A DNA stretch of 31,457 nt from SHLQ01 sp964441145 (GCA_964441145.1 CAYTUB010000033.1:1-31457), one strand, 5' to 3'; shown: positions 1 to 8,324, numbered from the stretch's first letter. The notes: a model not told the origin generated them from the sequence alone. Translations and numbers: made by a program.

Positions 1-287
1 TCGACGACGGTCTGCGTAGCGATGCCAGCGTGGTCGGTGCCGGGCATCCACATCGTGTTGTCGCCCCGCATGCGGTGGTAGCGAACCAGCACATCTTGGA
101 GAGTGTTATTGAGGGCGTGGCCAAGGTGTAAGGCGGCCGTGACGTTGGGCGGAGGGATGACGACCGAATAGTGGTCGGCGCCGTCCGTAGCTGGCTCGGC
201 GTGAAAGACACCAGCGTCGGCCCACTTCTGGGAGATGCCTGCCTCGACGTCGGCGGGTGAATAGACCTTGGCTAGCTCGTTGCTCAC
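1..287 (-). CDS. valS: Valyl-tRNA synthetase, N-terminal part (runs off the window)
   Basis: The reverse-strand reading from a GTG at 287 gives the first 95 residues of a class Ia aminoacyl-tRNA synthetase, which charges tRNA-Val with valine in the cytoplasm. The segment PPPNVTAALHLGHA (about residues 44-57) carries the HIGH-type ATP-binding signature as LHLGHA. It is followed by the stretch ending in MPGTDHAGIATQ, which is characteristic of ValS and distinguishes it from IleS and LeuS. The rest of the catalytic core, the editing domain and the KMSKS motif lie outside the window. The GTG start is chosen because the protein begins directly with the expected short N-terminal leader (SNELAKVYSPADVE). 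It lies downstream of, and on the same strand as, the small cNMP-binding gene, with a 116-bp spacer. The identification is firm; only the fragment is visible. Confidence 0.93.
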   Translation of the reverse strand, partial: MSNELAKVYSPADVEAGISQKWADAGVFHAEPATDGADHYSVVIPPPNVTAALHLGHALNNTLQDVLVRYHRMRGDNTMWMPGTDHAGIATQTVV

Positions 288-403
288 CCCGTGAAGGCTA
301 CCGATCTACGGTCGCAGCTTCGACGATGTTGCTGGGGAACTACGCGGCGAGAGGAAGTTCGGCAACTTGCAACGCTGGCCATGCGGCGTTCGTGATCGCA
401 GAA

Positions 404-811
404 CTATGCGCTGCGAAGCTCTGCTTCGTCCTCGATCAGTTGCTTGAGGCGAGGGCACAGGTTCAGGAGCGACTGGAACTCGACGCGGTTGAGAACTGCG
501 AGAGTCACGTCGGTCTCGGTAACGAGGGTGGCGTTGCGGGGCGTGTTGAACATGAGCGACAGTTCTCCGAGAACGTCACCCTTTCCTGCAATGGCGACCT
601 GCTCACCAGCACGCATCACCGACGCAAGGCCTTCGACGATAACGACGGCCTCTTGCCCGATGGATCCTTCGGTAGCGAAGCGCTTGCCCTCGGGAAGGGT
701 GACCAGGGTGCTCAGTTGGCTGAGGGAGGCGAGTTCATGGTTGCTTAGGGTCATTCCGAGTTCGCTCTTGATTCTCGGGTTGATCTTCTTTGTGAGAGTT
801 CGAATCGCCAT
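404..811 (-). CDS. Small cyclic-nucleotide-binding domain protein
   Basis: This 135-residue protein consists almost entirely of one cNMP-binding (CAP_ED) beta-barrel. The phosphate-binding cassette is visible as GDVLGELSLMFNTPRNAT: the Gly-Glu pair and the Arg before Asn-Ala-Thr match the positions that hold the cyclic phosphate and ribose in CRP-type domains. No DNA-binding helix-turn-helix or catalytic domain follows, so it is a stand-alone sensor domain rather than a Crp/Fnr transcription factor. What it signals to cannot be seen. The ATG at 811 is preceded by GAAAG at suitable spacing, and it begins just before the first recognisable helix. The reading frame stays open much further upstream, but that extension has no protein-like composition. 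The gene reads toward valS. Its promoter should lie in the 382-bp spacer shared with the divergent acyl-CoA dehydrogenase. Confidence 0.8.
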   Translation of the reverse strand: MAIRTLTKKINPRIKSELGMTLSNHELASLSQLSTLVTLPEGKRFATEGSIGQEAVVIVEGLASVMRAGEQVAIAGKGDVLGELSLMFNTPRNATLVTETDVTLAVLNRVEFQSLLNLCPRLKQLIEDEAELRSA

Positions 812-1193
812 TTTGTGTTCTTTCGTTGTGGGATGTCGCCTCGTTGCGACTCCCTGTATCAAGGGAACACCGCGAGCGTGGAAACCGGTGTATGTAACGG
901 CGGTGGCGAGCGACACGTTGAGGTGTGCATGGGTCACACCGGCGGTATCGGCAGCATCCCTAGGCCGCAGCGGGCATCGCGAAGGGACCTGGCTGAAGTG
1001 GCGTGGTTTCGCCGAGCGCCAATCAAAGGTTCCGGTATGTCGATACGAATGCTTCGCGCTATGGGAACATGTAGGCGCGCGAACCATTGCGGAAATTTCT
1101 GCGTACGGTACGGTACTTTCATCACCAATAGTTACCGGCGGGTAACTATACGTAGTCTCTCGCCCTCGACAGCACCGAATCCAAGGACGCACC
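812..1193. other. Divergent intergenic region without a gene
   Basis: This 382-bp stretch separates the minus-strand cNMP-binding gene from the plus-strand acyl-CoA dehydrogenase. Open frames cross it, but their translations look like antisense or low-complexity sequence and have no good start context. It must hold promoters for both flanking genes. The clearest signals are a run of GTACG-type direct repeats near 1103-1116 and the perfect palindrome listed separately at 1129-1148. No tRNA or other structured RNA was recognised. Confidence 0.6.
1129..1148. promoter_or_regulatory. Perfect palindrome, candidate operator upstream of the acyl-CoA dehydrogenase
   Basis: Two 8-bp arms, TAGTTACC and GGTAACTA, are exact inverted complements around a 4-bp GGCG centre. 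The site ends 45 bp before the dehydrogenase ATG, within normal promoter distance. Its length and spacing suit a dimeric repressor. TetR-family regulators commonly control acyl-CoA dehydrogenase genes in actinobacteria and bind sites of this kind, but no such regulator is encoded in the window, so the binding protein is inference. Confidence 0.5.
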
Positions 1194-2408
1194 ATGGCCG
1201 ATTTTTCTCTCGAACTCAATGAAGACCAACTCCAGCTACAGAAGTGGGTTCATGGCTTCGCTGAAGATGTCATGCGTCCCAACGGCGAAGAGTGGGACGA
1301 ACGAGAAGAGTTCCCGTATCCAATTGTCGAAGAGGCAGCGAAGATCGGCCTCTACGGTTGGGAGTTTCTCGCTCAGATCATGATGGGCGACGAGACTGGC
1401 CTCTCCAGCCCGGTCGCAGTCGAAGAGCTCTTTTGGGGTGACGCGGGAATTGGCATGGCCATCCTGGGGTCTGGTCTGGCAGCCGCGGGAATTGCCGCTG
1501 CGGGGACCCAAGAGCAACTCTTCGAATGGGTGCCGCAGTGCTACGGCGACGACAAGGACATCAAGCTCGGAGCCTTCTGCGCCTCTGAACCCGACGCAGG
1601 CTCCGACGTCGGCGGGTATCGCCTTAGCGCCAAGTACGACGAGGCCAACGACGAATGGGTCCTCAACGGCACCAAGGCATGGATCACCAACGGAGGCATT
1701 GCTGACATCCACGTAGTCGTGGCCGTCGTCGACCCGGAGTTGAAGTCCAAGGGTCATGCCAGCTTCATCGTTCCGCCGAACACGCCGGGATTGTCCCAAG
1801 GGCAGAAGTACAAGAAGCACGGCATCAAGGCGAGCCACACCGCCGAGGTCGTGCTCGAGGACGTACGGGTCCCCGGGCACTGCTTGCTTGGCGGTAAGGA
1901 CAAGCTCGACGAGCGTCTCGCGCGTGTGCGAGAGGGCAAGCCCGGTAACGCGCAAGCCGCGATGCAGACGTTCGAGGCAACCCGCCCGGCGGTCGGCGCG
2001 CAAGCGATCGGTATCGCACGCGCTGCCTATGAGTACTCGCTCGAGTACGCAAAAGAACGTCATGCATTTGGTCGTCCGATCATCATGAACCAGTCGATCT
2101 CCTTCCTTCTCGCGGACATGATCACCGAGATCGATGCTGCGCGGATGTTGATCTGGCGAGCCGCGTGGCTCGCGAAGAACGGTGAGTTCGTGAACGCCGA
2201 GGGCTCGATGGCCAAACTGAAGGCCGGTCGTGTCGCAACCTGGTCGACCGAGCGGGCAATCCAGATCCTCGGGGGCTATGGATACACCCGCGAGTACCCC
2301 GTCGAGCGCTGGCACCGAGACGCCAAGATTCACGACATTTTCGAGGGCACCGAACAGATCCAGCAGCTCGTCATCAGCCGTGCGATCTCGGGTATGCGCA
2401 TCGAGTAG
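1194..2408 (+). CDS. Acyl-CoA dehydrogenase
   Basis: This 404-residue flavoenzyme should catalyse alpha,beta-dehydrogenation of an acyl-CoA thioester, passing electrons to ETF in beta-oxidation or amino-acid catabolism. Family signatures are complete: CASEPDAGSD (about residues 128-137) is the first acyl-CoA dehydrogenase motif. The C-terminal block GGYGYTREYPVERWHRD leads into FEGTEQIQ, where Glu384 aligns with the catalytic base of medium-chain acyl-CoA dehydrogenase. The length is typical for the family. The ATG at 1194 has an AGGAC Shine-Dalgarno-like sequence just upstream. No ETF, thiolase or CoA ligase is adjacent, so the chain-length or branched-chain substrate cannot be assigned. The 20-bp palindrome upstream suggests repressor control. 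Fatty-acid-type metabolism recurs at 28773 with a dienoyl-CoA isomerase-like gene, but the two are not linked in an operon. Confidence 0.93.
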   Translation: MADFSLELNEDQLQLQKWVHGFAEDVMRPNGEEWDEREEFPYPIVEEAAKIGLYGWEFLAQIMMGDETGLSSPVAVEELFWGDAGIGMAILGSGLAAAGIAAAGTQEQLFEWVPQCYGDDKDIKLGAFCASEPDAGSDVGGYRLSAKYDEANDEWVLNGTKAWITNGGIADIHVVVAVVDPELKSKGHASFIVPPNTPGLSQGQKYKKHGIKASHTAEVVLEDVRVPGHCLLGGKDKLDERLARVREGKPGNAQAAMQTFEATRPAVGAQAIGIARAAYEYSLEYAKERHAFGRPIIMNQSISFLLADMITEIDAARMLIWRAAWLAKNGEFVNAEGSMAKLKAGRVATWSTERAIQILGGYGYTREYPVERWHRDAKIHDIFEGTEQIQQLVISRAISGMRIE

Positions 2409-2438
2409 TCGCGACGGCTGTCGGGTGAAGGCCGCAGA

Positions 2439-3368
2439 TCAGCCTGCTGCTGCGACCGCATCTGGGCAGTAGACGTTGAGGAGGCGGTCCTGATAGGCCA
2501 TCCAACCCTCGAGGCCGCCGTAGACGGACTCAGCCTCGGGTTCAACCTCGACAACGACGCCAAAGGCTGCCTCGGCGAGTACGTCAAAGGCAATGGGGTT
2601 GCTCTCAAAGACACGACAGGCACTCTCACCTGCGCTGCGAACATCCTCGGCGATGGCTTCGGGCTCCAGCGCGAGAGCAACTTCAAGGATCGGTAGCCCC
2701 TCGACAGCCTGTTCGACGTCGCTGATGTCGTCGAGGCCCGTCGGCGTCGCCGTCGTCGGAGCGACCGTGGTTGGAGCCGTGGTCGTAGTTGGCGCCACGG
2801 TGCTAGGAGTGACGGTGGTCGGCGGTGCCGTGGTTGGGGCCACTGTCGTTGGAGCGATCGTGGTGGGAGCAGCGGTGGTCGTTGGTGCCTGGATTGTGGT
2901 TGACGACTGAGCGTCGGAAGCACCGTCCTCTAGCAGGGCGATTTGTTCTTGGATCTGTTCGATCCGTTGCTCGGCCGCAGACGGGCTGTCGTCGTCGGTG
3001 CCTCCGCTTAGGAAGAGAAAGGATGCAACACCACCAACGAGGAGAACGATCACGCTAACGAGCGCTATTGCTCGTACCGGAATCGGTGTAGCGCTCCTCG
3101 ATGAGAAGGAGCCCATGTCCGCAGGGATGCGCGGAGGTATAACGTCGACGGGCGCAACGGTGGGTGTCTGGCGAGATTCGGCAACAGCCGCACGCCCAAT
3201 GGCGTCGGTTGGCCACTGCGGCGCCGCCTCTGGTCCCGGAGCTACCGGAGCGAGAGGAGGAGTCACCGCTGCGGGAGGTGGCGGCGGAATCGGGGCTGGG
3301 TGGCTTACACCAATAACTGTTGGCTCGAACGGGGTTGCTTGATCGGATGGGTGTGGTTGGTTGTGCAT
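2439..3368 (-). CDS. Membrane-anchored protein with Pro/Thr-rich extracellular stalk
   Basis: This 309-residue protein of unknown function has a clear layout. A Pro-rich cytoplasmic N-terminus (about 1-95) is followed by one membrane helix (about 100-121). A short Glu/Gln-rich helical segment (about 130-148) and a stalk of repeated APTT/VAPTT units (about 155-212) follow. It ends in a compact acidic C-terminal domain with two cysteines (in ESACRVF and NVYCPD) that could form a disulfide outside the cell. No catalytic motif is recognised. The ATG at 3368 is preferred over a TTG six bases upstream because AGGAA sits seven bases before it. It lies just downstream of the Ser/Thr kinase gene on the same strand, which has the same membrane-helix-plus-Thr/Pro-stalk design. 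It may be a co-transcribed partner or substrate; this is inference. Confidence 0.72.
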   Translation of the reverse strand: MHNQPHPSDQATPFEPTVIGVSHPAPIPPPPPAAVTPPLAPVAPGPEAAPQWPTDAIGRAAVAESRQTPTVAPVDVIPPRIPADMGSFSSRSATPIPVRAIALVSVIVLLVGGVASFLFLSGGTDDDSPSAAEQRIEQIQEQIALLEDGASDAQSSTTIQAPTTTAAPTTIAPTTVAPTTAPPTTVTPSTVAPTTTTAPTTVAPTTATPTGLDDISDVEQAVEGLPILEVALALEPEAIAEDVRSAGESACRVFESNPIAFDVLAEAAFGVVVEVEPEAESVYGGLEGWMAYQDRLLNVYCPDAVAAAG

Positions 3369-3497
3369 TGCCAAATTCCTCGTCGTCTGTGTGTCTGCGT
3401 GCTCTGACGAGACGCGTACGAGTTCTGTTGGAAATTTTTCAGCACACGGCCTGAAGTCGCTTTGGAGCGCTAGGCGCAGGAGGCGGTCGTGCTCGAA

Positions 3498-5003
3498 CTA
3501 GCTGGGTTCGACTTCGAAGATGGTGACGTTGAGGCCGGTGTCTCTTGCGACGGGCTCGGCGGTGATCGTGAGCCGGTCTCTTTCGTTGACCAATTCGAAC
3601 GTTGTGAGGTCAGGTTGTGAGTCTGCGTTCTCCACCGACCACAGTTCGAAGGTCTCGTACTCGGCGAGGAGCTCATCGGGAGTGCCAGCGATGCGGTACG
3701 ACCGGAGGAGAGCGCCGTTAGACAGCCCAACGTCGAGGATTGCTTGGGCCGGAATCGGGAAGTCATTCGGGATCTCGGCCGAGGCTCCCGCGGTGGCTCC
3801 TACGACCGTTGTGGTCGGAGCAGTGGGAGCCGTGGTCGTCGTGGTTTCTGGCGCGGTGGTGGTTGTTGTCGTCTCCGGAGCAAGGGTTGTTGTCGTCGTG
3901 GTCCCAGTTGCTGTCGAGTCGTCGTTGTCGGACCCACCACCAAAGACTCCGAGCACAGCAAGAATTCCGATCAACACGACGAGCCCGAGAACCGAGGCAG
4001 CGGCTACCAGGTACACGGCACCGTTGGATGTGGACGGGGAGTTGGTCGGCTTGGCTTGAGGTGGCTCGGTAGGCGTCAGCGGTTGTGGAGCTACCCCGGG
4101 CACAATCGTTTCGACAGCGAGCGTGGGCTGACGATAGGTAGGAACGTGCGCGGTTTCACCGAGGATTGCGTTGATTCGGTTTGCAACTTCGTGGGCCGAG
4201 CCCGGTCGGTTTTCGGGCTTTGGGTCGAGTAGCTCGCCAATGAGTTTGCGAGTGTCTGGTTCGAGCTCGACGCCCGCCGGAGCGAGCGCTGCTGGCATAT
4301 CGATCTGGCTGAGAGCGGTATCTGCCATCGTGTCGTTGGCGGTCGGGAGCTGACCGGTGACCATTTCCAAGAACATGACACCGAGCGGATAAAGATCAGC
4401 TTGGGCGGTCAGCTGGGTGAGTCCGGCGGCTTGTTCGGGAGCGGCGTAGGCCGGCGTTCCCGACACCATGGTTAAGGCCGACCGGTCGATAGCGCGGGCG
4501 AGTCCGAAATCGCCGAGTACGAGCCGCTGCTCTCCATCGCGAGTTTTCTGAAACAGCACGTTTCCCGGCTTGAGGTCGCGGTGCAAGAGTCCGTTGTTGT
4601 GGAGGGCCGCGGTCGCAATTGCGATGTCGCGGATAACCCGCAGGGAATCGTCGACGTCGGGAGTGAGAAGGCGGCGTTGCCGGTTTCGTTCTTCGAGAGT
4701 TCCGCCGCCGGCTAGTGCCATGACGATGTAGGGGGTGTTCGTCTCATCCCCGGATTCGGCGACGTGATGGACCCGGATCAAGTGTTCGTTGGTGACATCT
4801 AGCGCGGTTCGCGCCTCGGCCAAGAATCGCTCCCGCATCTCCACGTCACGCGACCAGTTGTCCGCAAGCACTTTGATGGCGACATCGCGATCGAGGACCG
4901 GGTCGTGTGCACGCCAGACCGTTGCGAACGCGCCGGTGCCGAGGACATCGAGGAGTTCATACCTATCGAGCGACCGGACCACCTTCGAAGTGTAGGCCCC
5001 CAT
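3498..5003 (-). CDS. Transmembrane Ser/Thr protein kinase (PknB-like) with novel ectodomain
   Basis: This 501-residue receptor kinase has a complete Hanks-type catalytic domain at about residues 13-282. Visible elements are the glycine loop GTGAFATV, the ATP-anchoring Lys44 in VAIK with Glu63, the catalytic loop HRDLKPGN (141-148, Asp143), the DFG motif at 165-167, and APE at 188-190. A juxtamembrane linker leads to one membrane helix (about 329-354). An extracellular Thr-rich stalk (about 364-400) and a domain of about 90 residues follow. The ectodomain is not made of the PASTA repeats usual in PknB, so its ligand is unknown. The kinase is divergently arranged with an ECF sigma factor 90 bp away and is followed by a similarly built stalked membrane protein. 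That suggests an envelope-sensing phosphorylation system. The ATG at 5003 has no strong ribosome-binding site, but no better start fits the domain. Confidence 0.92.
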   Translation of the reverse strand: MGAYTSKVVRSLDRYELLDVLGTGAFATVWRAHDPVLDRDVAIKVLADNWSRDVEMRERFLAEARTALDVTNEHLIRVHHVAESGDETNTPYIVMALAGGGTLEERNRQRRLLTPDVDDSLRVIRDIAIATAALHNNGLLHRDLKPGNVLFQKTRDGEQRLVLGDFGLARAIDRSALTMVSGTPAYAAPEQAAGLTQLTAQADLYPLGVMFLEMVTGQLPTANDTMADTALSQIDMPAALAPAGVELEPDTRKLIGELLDPKPENRPGSAHEVANRINAILGETAHVPTYRQPTLAVETIVPGVAPQPLTPTEPPQAKPTNSPSTSNGAVYLVAAASVLGLVVLIGILAVLGVFGGGSDNDDSTATGTTTTTTLAPETTTTTTAPETTTTTAPTAPTTTVVGATAGASAEIPNDFPIPAQAILDVGLSNGALLRSYRIAGTPDELLAEYETFELWSVENADSQPDLTTFELVNERDRLTITAEPVARDTGLNVTIFEVEPS

Positions 5004-5093
5004 GGGGTTCGCGTGAATCCGACGGCGTACCTATGCAACCATTGGGTCACCAAGCCCACGACACGGACGCCGCGAATGTCCTAGGTTTAGTAG

Positions 5094-5627
5094 GTGGATC
5101 TAGAACAACTGGCGGTGCAGGCAGCGGCCGGAGACCAACGCGCCTTAGAAGTGCTACTGGTCGAGTCACAGCCAATCGTGATGGCTCATTGTCGAAGATT
5201 TCTCCCCAACCAGCTCGATGCCGAGGAAGCCGCACAGGACGCGTTGCTCTCCATCTCACGGTCGATCAACGGGTTTGCAGGTCGGTCAAAATACACCACC
5301 TGGATCTATCCCATTTGCACGAACGCGTCGATCGATTGCTATCGGAAGCTGAAGCGTCGCAAGTCAGTTCTTGGCGTGGAGCCGCACCGTGAAGAGGTCG
5401 CCGCGGGTTCGACGCCTTCGGTGGTCATGGGCGCTCGGATTTCGGTACTCGAGGCTGCAGAACAACTCGAACCAGATGTTGTCGAACTCGTGCTCATGCG
5501 AGACCTGTTGGACATGGACTACGACGAAATGGCGACGGTGCGAGACACCAATGTCTCGACCATCCGCTGGCAGGTCGCCGAAGGTCGAAAAAAGATGAAG
5601 CGGTTGTTGTCACCGCTCAACGGCTAA
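5094..5627 (+). CDS. ECF-type RNA polymerase sigma factor
   Basis: This 177-residue protein has the two-domain layout of extracytoplasmic-function sigma factors, which direct RNA polymerase to stress promoters. Region sigma2 (about residues 20-95) contains the segment DAEEAAQDALLSISRSINGF and the RSKYTTWIYPICTNASID block, matching the -10-recognition helix. Region sigma4 (about 120-172) has LEPDVVELVLMRDLLDMDYD followed by a helix-turn-helix (MATVRDTNVSTIRWQVAEGRKK). The start is a GTG at 5094 with AGG eight bases upstream. No transmembrane anti-sigma gene follows. Instead the neighbour on the other side is a Ser/Thr kinase transcribed divergently, so control by phosphorylation is possible, as known for some ECF groups linked to kinases. 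That link is inferred from context only. Confidence 0.88.
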   Translation: MDLEQLAVQAAAGDQRALEVLLVESQPIVMAHCRRFLPNQLDAEEAAQDALLSISRSINGFAGRSKYTTWIYPICTNASIDCYRKLKRRKSVLGVEPHREEVAAGSTPSVVMGARISVLEAAEQLEPDVVELVLMRDLLDMDYDEMATVRDTNVSTIRWQVAEGRKKMKRLLSPLNG

Positions 5628-5720
5628 CCGTCCTTGCTTTCGATGGCGACGGGATTTTTTCCAACAAGACGCTGCTCGTTCACGTCCAAATTGGTTACGA
5701 CAACTAATTGGGAGACACCA

Positions 5721-6134
5721 GTGAGCGCGAAGCGTCTTGGGTATGAACTGCAACGAGGCGAGGCGACCGGGCCTTTTTCGTTGTGGTCACCCGTGCTCAA
5801 TGCGGTGTGGCCACCGTGTTCTGGGGCCACCATGTTGATTGCGCTACGCGCCTTAGCGATGCTGATCGAGGATGGTCGAGTCGGGTCCTTTGTTGAGACA
5901 GAGGAACTGGGAGCTCTCGTCGGGATCGCCCCGTCGCGTTTCGTCCATGCGGTCGAACTCGCCAAAGGGTTCGGATTGGTGACCGGCGAGGACCAAGTCT
6001 TGTATGTGCCGCTGCGAGTTCACGGGCCCGAACCCGAGTTATGGAACTCGCTGCCGCTCGTATCCCAGCGGCTTGCGCAACGAGTAATTGCCGGGATGGG
6101 CCGCGGTCCTTGGCCCCACACGCAACCCCAATAG
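5721..6134 (+). CDS. Hypothetical protein with possible winged-helix fold
   Basis: This 137-residue protein matches no family I recognise. The segment from about residue 55 to 90 (VETEELGALVGIAPSRFVHA and on to LAKGFGLV) resembles the helix-turn-helix of a small winged-helix protein that ends in a hydrophobic wing, so DNA or protein binding is possible. No catalytic motif, membrane helix or signal peptide is present. The GTG at 5721 is chosen because GGGAGA sits five bases before it. An earlier ATG at 5634 would add 29 residues of poor composition that overlap the sigma-factor trailer. It lies 93 bp after the ECF sigma gene and before a lipoprotein on the same strand, so the three may be co-transcribed. 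It does not look like an anti-sigma factor. Confidence 0.62.
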   Translation: MSAKRLGYELQRGEATGPFSLWSPVLNAVWPPCSGATMLIALRALAMLIEDGRVGSFVETEELGALVGIAPSRFVHAVELAKGFGLVTGEDQVLYVPLRVHGPEPELWNSLPLVSQRLAQRVIAGMGRGPWPHTQPQ

Positions 6135-6224
6135 GGCGACACAAGAATTTCTTCACGAATTTCCAACAGGTCAGCGAGGGGTCCCGTCGGAACAAACAGA
6201 ACTACAAGCGAAAGCGAGCGAGCA

Positions 6225-7310
6225 ATGAGAATGAACACCCGAATGGGCGGACTGATATTGGCTGTGGCCCTGGTGGCCAGCGCATGCGGTGGAGCCTCCG
6301 AGATCGAAACTGAGCAGGCAGCCCAGCTGGAAGAGCTCGAGGCGGCCCTTGCGGAGCTGACCGAAGAGAACGAGGCCGCAGAGCAAGAGGCAGCAGATGC
6401 GACAACCACTGCGCCGCCAACCACTGAGGCAACCACGACCACCACGGAAGCACCGGTTGTCGAAGAACCGGTAGACGCTGAACCAGAGCAACCTACTGAA
6501 GCTCCCGCCCAAGACGAAGCACCAGCGGCGACAGCCAGCGGTCCGGTCGGGGATCGACTCGATGCGAGCATGGGACCCGATGAAGCACGGGATCTGCTGA
6601 ACTCGATGATCGGCCCAACCGACAACATGTCGGGCCAGGCACAACGGATCGACTTTATTTGGCCGGAACTCTCCACCCTTCCCGGCACGGAGATCGTGTC
6701 GGTAAAGGTCGACATCGACAGAACCCGCGACGGAGGCTTTGCACAGCGAACGGAGATGAGTTTCTTCACGACGGTGAGCCCCGAGGATGCCGTGCTGGTG
6801 TACCAGACAGAGCTCGCGGCACTGTTCCCCGAGGAGAGCGTTTCAACTTCCACGCAGCAAAACGACGACCGAGTCTTTCAAATTGCTCGGGTCGGATTCT
6901 TCGATGTCGTGGCACAGGAGTTCGAAGGTCGAACCTTCGTCGAAATCACCGCTCCTTCGACGAACCGAGAAGTCAACGCAGACACCATTGCAGCAATCCA
7001 AGGACTTGGAGCATCGTCGGTGGCCGGCGATGACGCCGAGCTCACTGGCATCACGATGTGGCACTTCTTGGGAACACCCACCATCTCCATTGACCATGAA
7101 TACGAAGGCGTATCCGAGGACGAGTTCCTCACCCAGGAAGCAGCGAAGGCCGCAGCAGCCGGTTGGACCTTTGAGCAAGAGTTCGGTGGTTCGAACGAGT
7201 ACATCGTTCCAGAGGTCGACGTCGTCGGAAGGCTCCGTACCCGCGACTCGACGTTTAGCGACGAGGAACAGCCGTCGACAGCAGTCGTCGTCGAGTATCG
7301 CTATTCGTAG
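6225..7310 (+). CDS. Secreted lipoprotein with coiled-coil and Thr/Pro stalk, function unknown
   Basis: This 361-residue protein starts with a lipoprotein signal peptide (MRMNTRMGGLILAVALVASAC) whose lipobox ends at Cys21, so it should be anchored to the outer face of the membrane. An acidic coiled-coil-like stretch rich in Glu, Ala and Leu (about 28-58) and a Thr/Pro/Glu-rich stalk (about 60-105) raise a C-terminal domain of about 240 residues. That domain has alternating beta segments and no cysteines, and I could not assign it to a family. One stretch (SPEDAVLVYQTEL onward, then strands ending FVEITAPS) follows the same helix-then-strands plan as the kinase ectodomain at 3498-5003. The two may share a fold, but this is only a visual comparison. 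The gene closes the kinase/sigma region and is followed by a strong terminator. Confidence 0.75.
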   Translation: MRMNTRMGGLILAVALVASACGGASEIETEQAAQLEELEAALAELTEENEAAEQEAADATTTAPPTTEATTTTTEAPVVEEPVDAEPEQPTEAPAQDEAPAATASGPVGDRLDASMGPDEARDLLNSMIGPTDNMSGQAQRIDFIWPELSTLPGTEIVSVKVDIDRTRDGGFAQRTEMSFFTTVSPEDAVLVYQTELAALFPEESVSTSTQQNDDRVFQIARVGFFDVVAQEFEGRTFVEITAPSTNREVNADTIAAIQGLGASSVAGDDAELTGITMWHFLGTPTISIDHEYEGVSEDEFLTQEAAKAAAAGWTFEQEFGGSNEYIVPEVDVVGRLRTRDSTFSDEEQPSTAVVVEYRYS

Positions 7311-7326
7311 GGGTTGGGGTAAGGAA

Positions 7327-7355
7327 GCGCCGGTCCACATCGGACCGGCGCTTTT
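7327..7355 (+). terminator. Rho-independent terminator after the lipoprotein gene
   Basis: The arms GCGCCGGTCC (7327-7336) and GGACCGGCGC (7342-7351) are perfectly complementary over 10 bp around a 5-base loop. They are followed directly by TTTT. The stem begins 16 bases after the lipoprotein stop codon, so it ends that transcript and separates it from the hydrolase gene. Confidence 0.9.
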
Positions 7356-7418
7356 CTACGTTGCCGTGGTGCCATCCCCGTTGGAATGGGACCGTTGGCT
7401 CACTACGTTTCGGCATTG

Positions 7419-8303
7419 GTGAAACTCGTATTCCTGCACGGTCGGTCCCAAGAGGACAAAGATCCCTTGGTTCTACGCCAAAGGTGGGTAGCGGCCCTTG
7501 AGCAGGGTGTCGAAAAGGCCGGCCTCGACTTGCCGATCGACGAGCGTGACATCATATTTCCGTACTACGGCGACGCCTTGCGCGACATCACCAGCGAAGA
7601 GCCAAAGAGCCTGGCCACGGTGCGCATTCCGCTTCGCGAACATGAAGACTTCGCCTGTTCGGTTCTCCAAGAGTGCCTCGACGACATCGGCATCACCCGC
7701 GAGGTCATCGCCGCCGAGACGACACCCACCGACACGTTCCCAAACCGGTTCTCGACACAGCTATCCCACGAATGGGTGCACCGCGGGCTGAGCTTGCTCG
7801 ACCGGTACGTCCCAAGGGCCAGTGCTCGTTCTATTGAGGCCACCGCAGCAGACGTCACCGAATACCTCCACAACGTCGAGGTTCAGGGCTACATCGAGAA
7901 CGGTGTCGCACAAGCGTTTGAACACTGCGCCGGCGAGCCAACCGTCGTCGTCGGCCACTCGATGGGCTCGATCATCGCCTACCGAGCTCTAAGCGAGGGA
8001 GGGGTAGTTGACTGTCCCGTAAAGGAGCTGATCACGATTGGCTCGCCGCTGGGTATGCGTGTTATCCGAGAAGCCGTCGCCCCAATCGAGCATCCACCCA
8101 ACGTCGGGTCATGGCTAAACGCCTACGACGAGCGCGACATCATTGCTCTGAATCCGCTGAACGACACGTACTTTCCAGTCGAGCCAAAGATCAAGAACTA
8201 CGGCGGAGTCGAAAACGACTCGGACAACCACCACAAGGTTCGGGGCTACCTGTCCGACCGGGTCGTAGCCACCAGTATCGTCAAGGCGCTTCGCGACGAG
8301 TGA
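7419..8303 (+). CDS. Alpha/beta-hydrolase (lipase/esterase-like)
   Basis: This 294-residue protein is a serine hydrolase of the alpha/beta fold, probably acting on a carboxylic ester. The N-terminal strand VKLVFLHGRSQ carries the HG oxyanion-type motif, and the nucleophile elbow is GHSMG with Ser181. Asp237 or Asp240 in NAYDERDIIA, and His271 or His272 in DSDNHHKVRGY, would complete the triad. There is no signal peptide. The GTG at 7419 is chosen because related hydrolases begin right at this first strand. An in-frame ATG at 7386 would add 11 residues, and neither start has a clear ribosome-binding site. The gene stands alone after the terminator at 7327-7355. The substrate cannot be read from the sequence or context. 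Confidence 0.82.
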   Translation: MKLVFLHGRSQEDKDPLVLRQRWVAALEQGVEKAGLDLPIDERDIIFPYYGDALRDITSEEPKSLATVRIPLREHEDFACSVLQECLDDIGITREVIAAETTPTDTFPNRFSTQLSHEWVHRGLSLLDRYVPRASARSIEATAADVTEYLHNVEVQGYIENGVAQAFEHCAGEPTVVVGHSMGSIIAYRALSEGGVVDCPVKELITIGSPLGMRVIREAVAPIEHPPNVGSWLNAYDERDIIALNPLNDTYFPVEPKIKNYGGVENDSDNHHKVRGYLSDRVVATSIVKALRDE

Positions 8304-8324
8304 GCAACACTCGCCGGTCGGGGT

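Noticed and set aside
444..1145. Plus-strand ORF opposite the cNMP-binding gene
   Set aside because: It is antisense to a recognisable domain and has Ser/Arg-rich shadow composition.
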